Shown here one piece after another: positions 14,945 through 18,185 of a stretch of 18,185 nt of DNA. The stretch comes from Thoreauomyces humboldtii (lineage: Eukaryota; Chytridiomycota; Chytridiomycetes; Spizellomycetales; Powellomycetaceae): contig JADGJA010000346.1 in NCBI GenBank assembly GCA_027596035.1, forward strand, positions 3,953 through 22,137, given 5' to 3'. The notes under the pieces are model-generated. The model worked only from the letters and a program-made list of their open reading frames with translations, had not been told where the DNA came from and did not search any database. Position 1 is the stretch's first letter. The number at the start of each line of letters is the position of its first letter. A program made the position numbers and the translations under genes.

Positions 14945-16010
14945 TGTACCGGTACTACGGTACTACTGTACTGGGGCTGCGCGCGCCGCGTTGGCCTCTA
15001 CGCGGTCACCTCAACAAAACACTTCGCAACATAGATCTTGTTTCCCAAGCTCGACCTCGCTTCCGCTGCGTCCATTCCATCCATCCATCATTCCATCTCT
15101 ACTCTTCTCATTCATCAGCAGCTGCATTCAGCGTTATTTGAGAGTAGTTGTACTACCGAGTCAAGTCAAGCTACTGTGCGCCTCGCATGGCAACCTTTCA
15201 CGCGCAATCCACAACTATGAATCGCGATAGAAGACGTGCTCTCAATTTTCCAACGTAAGAGTTAGTAGAAAGCCTCGAACTGTCATCATGTTGCTTACCT
15301 TGCGTTTCTCGCCCGGCTCAGACGCTGCTGCCACACGATCATGTCTCATTTGCGAACGACCAACTCCCAAGTAGACAAGACCCTAATCACCCATCGATGA
15401 CACGCTTATAGGTATGGATGGATAAGATGGTTGTCAGAGCTATTCCATGATTCTTGACGCTAACGCGTGATTTTTTTCCAGTTTCTGCGCTCATGTTCCT
15501 TGTCGTCATCCCAGCACAAGATTCTTTGCCTCACAGAAAGCCGAGGTATGTGTAGATGCATTGCTGCTTCGTGATTGCTTATCTCCTTTATTGACTATTG
15601 TCTTATTTTGGTCTTCTGTCTCAGATCTCTCGCCGTAATTACACCTCCTGTCTCGTCGTCGTCGTCGAGGCGTTCTCCTCAAGTTCTGCTACTAGCCGGT
15701 TGCCGTCATGCCAATCTTCTCCTTTGCAAGGACGTCTACTTCGTCAAGCAATCCTCAAACTCTCCAACTAGTTGACACCGGTTGCCTGGCGACGCTATGT
15801 TCGCTTTTCCGAAGGAACTACGTCATCGTGAAGCCGTTATCCTCGAACTCTCCTACTCGATACAGGTCATTCGCTGCAAACAACGTCGACTGTCGTCACC
15901 CTCAACAACAGCAACCAGCATGTATGCTCTTCGGAGGTAAGGAACTCATCAAGGATGACTGCAACAACCGCAAGCACCTTGGTGCGTAGGTTGATTGCCA
16001 GTCGTCCGGG
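14945..16010 (+). ncRNA. Putative multi-intron transcript without a good reading frame
   Basis: Four introns are predicted from signals. They are 15255-15321 (GTAAGA...CTCAG), 15412-15481 (GTATGG, branch GCTAACG, TTTTTTTCCAG), 15546-15624 (GTATGT, branch TTGACTA, TGTCTCAG) and 15937-15989 (GTAAGG, branch GATGACTGC, GCGTAG). Joining exons does not give a long frame: the frame from ATG 15187 stops after about 44 codons, and the one from ATG 15493 after about 66 (ending at 15775). The exons are CT-rich near the start (CCATCCATCCATCATTCC) and no C/D boxes with paired ends were found in the introns. A long non-coding RNA, or a rapidly evolving small-protein gene, would fit. The ends are guesses. 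Confidence 0.35.
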
Positions 16011-16815
16011 TTGCATGTATGATTTGGTGTTGCACGCCCTCACGCACCCGACGTGGCTCCTGGCGGGGAAATACTATATCATGGCTTAGTTTCATGGCAC
16101 GCCAGGGCCTAGGATCCGCGAGGGGTTCGGCGAGAATAGTACCTCTTCGGAGGCAACTAGAATTCTCAATCTGTCCCGTGCAAACTGACTTGCCGAAAAC
16201 GTAGGATGTGGGAAGGATACGGTAGCGCCCTGTCCTTCCCACACTCGCGAAAAGCGAGAAGTCCACCCTAGTACGCTTGACCCAGCCATTTTTGACGCTT
16301 CCCACGATGAATTCCGAGCCGAAGGAGGCTTACATGGCTCGGTCGGCCCGCAAGCGCACGTGCCTCGTTGCCTCAGGGTCATGGACAAAAATAGCGTTGT
16401 ACACCACCGTGAAAGCCTGGACGTTCGTTAGGCCCTCATCGCTTTTTTTCCGATCACTTTATAAGACCTGTCTGACCACCCACAACAACGCACCTTCAAT
16501 GAGACTAGATCTCTTTTCGGTCTGGATGCATGAAAGAGATAATCTCGTGAAGGACAATCATAAAACCAATGGGGACGGCTGATCAACCGCGATCCAGCAT
16601 AAGACGTCCAACCCGTTCGTTAGGTTGCTCGTGTACACAATAGCGAGATCAAAAGATAACTATGGTTAAGTGTCAATGCAAAGAGCGAGCGGGTTTACGC
16701 AGGAGTGACTGATGCCACTACACATGATCATCATGGCTCCCTTCCTTCCTCCTCGACGTCCTCCCACTCGACGTCCTCACACATCCACGTCCATGCCTTC
16801 ATCCGCCCCTTGTCC
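16011..16815. other. Intergenic region
   Basis: No gene that I can support. A plus-strand frame with an ATG at 16307 (91 codons, MNSEPKEAYMARSARK...) is unrecognised and lacks supporting context. One clear hairpin is present (separate entry). Confidence 0.4.
16207..16243. repeat. 11-bp perfect inverted repeat (hairpin)
   Basis: TGTGGGAAGGA (16207-16217) and TCCTTCCCACA (16233-16243) are exact reverse complements separated by 15 nt. It is not linked to any gene end that I can define. Confidence 0.6.
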
Positions 16816-17171
16816 CTACTCCTCATCGTCGTCCTCACCCTCGTCGTTGTACTGCGGTACCGGGAACGTTCGTCGTTGTCCTCGAGGGTCCAGACCAGCA
16901 CCTTCCCCTGGCTGCCTGCCGTGGTGATGGCGATGGCGAAGGATGCGTCCGGGGAGAAGCATATTTGACAAAAAAAATGGCCGCTGTGAATGTAGGATAA
17001 GAAAGGCACTTCTATACGTACCAGGTCCAGATCACGGGAGATGATGCAGCTCGTCCTCTTGATGTTCCACACTCTTGACCCCTCTTGTCGGTCGAATCCC
17101 GTGACGAGGGGGACCCTTCTGCGTCGGACTTCGAAAATGGGCACAGGGTAATCCTCGAAGAGATTGCCACC
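16816..17171 (-). pseudogene. 5'-truncated, frameshifted fragment of a PWP1-like WD40 gene
   Basis: Minus-strand translation from the GG after a TAG at 17172-17174 reads GGNLFEDYPVPIFEV, then PLVTGFDRQEGSRVWNIKRT, SCIISRDLDL and FCQICFSPDASFAIAITTAG followed by SQGKVLVWTLEDN. This has the layout of the last WD repeat and tail of PWP1-type proteins (VWN, SRDL, FSPD, GSxGKxxVW). PWP1 acts in rRNA gene transcription and ribosome assembly. The frame has no ATG start (only GTG), and less than 230 bp separate it from the eL36 stop, so the other WD repeats have no room. A neighbouring frame gives a natural-looking acidic end (QYNDEGEDDDEE then TAG at 16818-16816), which suggests a frameshift after LEDN. 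The possible 38-nt intron at 16984-17021 is too short and breaks the frame. The family call is moderate; it could also be a divergent short gene. Confidence 0.4.
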
Positions 17172-17395
17172 CTACGGTGCATCGAATATGCGAGCACGTC
17201 TGCTGACTATCCACGCCCGCGATTACAGCAGCGAGCTTCAGTCGATTCTCAATCTCGACGCCAGATCACCCCGACGGTCTAGTCGTCCTCCACAAGATTT
17301 CCTCAGAAATGCGTCGTATGTAAAAGGGTAATTTTTGATTCCGAGACATAAAAAAGAGTGAGGTGGACTGACGGTGAATGGGACGGACCGACCGC

Positions 17396-17879
17396 TTAGT
17401 GAGTAGCGGTGGTACGGCGAGTCTCGGCAATGACGCCGGACATCTCCTCGACCTTTCTCTTTGCGCGACCGAAGGTACCGAGCTACACACGTCGTCGAGA
17501 GACCATGGTTAGGAAACGACACAAGTACACAAAAAGCCAGGGAAGATCCCGAAAGGTTGGGCCATGAACCTTACCCTGCGCTTAGCGAGCTTACGGGCAC
17601 GCTTGTCGGCCGAGTTCTTGAGCAGCTCCATGATGCGCTTCTCGTAAGGAGAGTAACCGGCGACCTCGCGGATCAGCTCGCGAACGAACTTTGTGCGCTT
17701 GGCGAGGGTCTGGAATTGGGGGAGCTTCGTTAATGTCGAATCCAGGAGCACACGGGAGAGAGAGGAACGGGAGGACGCACCCCCTTGCGGTGGACGGGCT
17801 TGGGCTGGAGCTCACGCTTTGCGGTGACGTGGCCCTTGTTGTTGCCGACGGCGATGCCGGTCTTTGGTGTAGGGGCCAT
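17396..17879 (-). CDS. RPL36: 60S ribosomal protein eL36 (three exons)
   Basis: Exons are 17879-17781 (33 codons), 17709-17575 (45 codons) and 17482-17396 (28 codons plus TAA), giving 106 aa, normal for eL36. Intron 1 (17710-17780, 71 nt) has a GTGCGT donor and ATTCCAG acceptor. Intron 2 (17483-17574, 92 nt) has a GTAAGG donor, CCTAACC branch site and GTGTAG acceptor. Both are phase 0. Exon 1 encodes [20 protein letters not shown] followed by [13 protein letters not shown]. Exon 2 carries the family block [20 protein letters not shown] and the [10 protein letters not shown] stretch. Exon 3 encodes [20 protein letters not shown] and ends TRRTTATH. eL36 is a component of the large ribosomal subunit. 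Start and splice joins agree with family alignment throughout. Its short introns are typical of fungal ribosomal-protein genes and may help regulate expression. Confidence 0.95.
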
Positions 17880-18185
17880 TCTGGAATGTGAGTGCCGTGC
17901 TAAACAATGCGCAAAGGGGAGCCATGCATGGGGTTCGGTTTCCAAGGTCTTGCCCTCCTTTTTTTCTTTTTTTCTCGAGTCATTTTCTCTGGTCGGAACC
18001 CAACGCCAGACCACCACGCCTCGCAATGCACACGCACAACGCACTCGCATAACCTTCACAACTTGTAGGCAAAGCGTACTTGCGTACATCGTTTCAGCAA
18101 GCAGAGGCACGACAGCTTTACAGCGTCCAGCGCACAGGGACGTCGTCGAATACACATTACTGGTACAAAGAAGGCAGGGGAGGGG
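17880..18185 (-). promoter_or_regulatory. Promoter / 5' UTR region of the eL36 gene
   Basis: Upstream of the eL36 start, the minus strand reads GA-rich over 17945-17995 (plus-strand CCTCCTTTTTTTCTTTTTTTCTC). No telobox like those at 7.9 and 14.9 kb is present in these 306 bp. No other gene is seen before the window end. Confidence 0.4.

Noticed and set aside
16984..17021. 38-nt intron (GTACGT...CACAG) in the WD40 fragment
   Set aside because: Too short for a fungal intron compared with 63-92 nt here, and removing it destroys the FSPD...GKVLVW frame.
17088..17105. GGTCGAATCCC resembling a tRNA T loop
   Set aside because: One base short of the consensus, lies in the WD40 fragment, and no cloverleaf can be drawn.

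Overview
The window looks like nuclear DNA of a basidiomycete-type fungus. It is fairly GC-rich and carries compact genes on both strands. Introns are short (about 63-92 nt) with GTAAGN/GTNNGT donors, CTNAC-like branch points and CAG/TAG acceptors. Protein matches (eL36, a Git1/Unc13-type protein, a Yap-type bZIP, a CCDC137-like nucleolar protein) fit a fungus. The species cannot be named from sequence alone, and all protein names rest on recognition by eye, without a database search.

Layout, left to right. (1) 1-814: last intron and last exon of a MUN/Git1-type gene on +. (2) 1297-2216 (-): two-exon CCDC137-like gene, convergent with it. (3) 3253-4595 (+): unrecognised, probably disordered protein, separated from the previous gene by a 1 kb divergent intergenic region with two TGAGTCA sites 10 bp apart. 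(4) 6129-7685 (+): bZIP transcription factor with the Yap/Pap1 basic region. (5) 7690-9560: no convincing protein gene, but a telobox (AAACCCTAACCCTT), a TATA-like box, two good introns and a possible C/D snoRNA. (6) 9567-10655 (-): FN3 + ankyrin protein resembling animal FANK1. It is divergent from (7) 11202-12827 (+), a four-exon CGI-58/ABHD5/Cld1-type alpha/beta hydrolase. (8) 12828-16800: a repeat and RNA-rich region. (9) 16816-17171 (-): apparent broken 3' fragment of a PWP1-like WD40 gene. (10) 17396-17879 (-): three-exon ribosomal protein eL36 gene.

The most interesting region is 13.4-16.0 kb. Two tandem ~425-bp units on the minus strand each contain an exon followed by a ~190-nt intron with consensus splice sites. 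Inside each intron is the same 102-bp segment: a perfect 12-bp inverted repeat enclosing TGATGA (box C) and CTGA (box D) 76 nt apart. This is the architecture of an intron-encoded C/D box snoRNA in a non-coding host gene. The 102-bp segments are identical while the rest of the unit has diverged. Upstream of the host transcript lies a second telobox (CCCTAACCCTA, 14919-14929). On its other side, a plus-strand transcript with four plausible introns and no good reading frame appears to start. Telobox motifs are known promoter elements of ribosomal-protein and snoRNA genes in fungi (Tbf1), so I read 14.9 kb as a bidirectional RNA-gene promoter; a telomerase-RNA template is the less likely alternative.

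Most genes here are unrelated housekeeping or regulatory genes. A possible common theme is ribosome biogenesis (eL36, CCDC137-like, PWP1-like fragment, snoRNAs), but that is inference.
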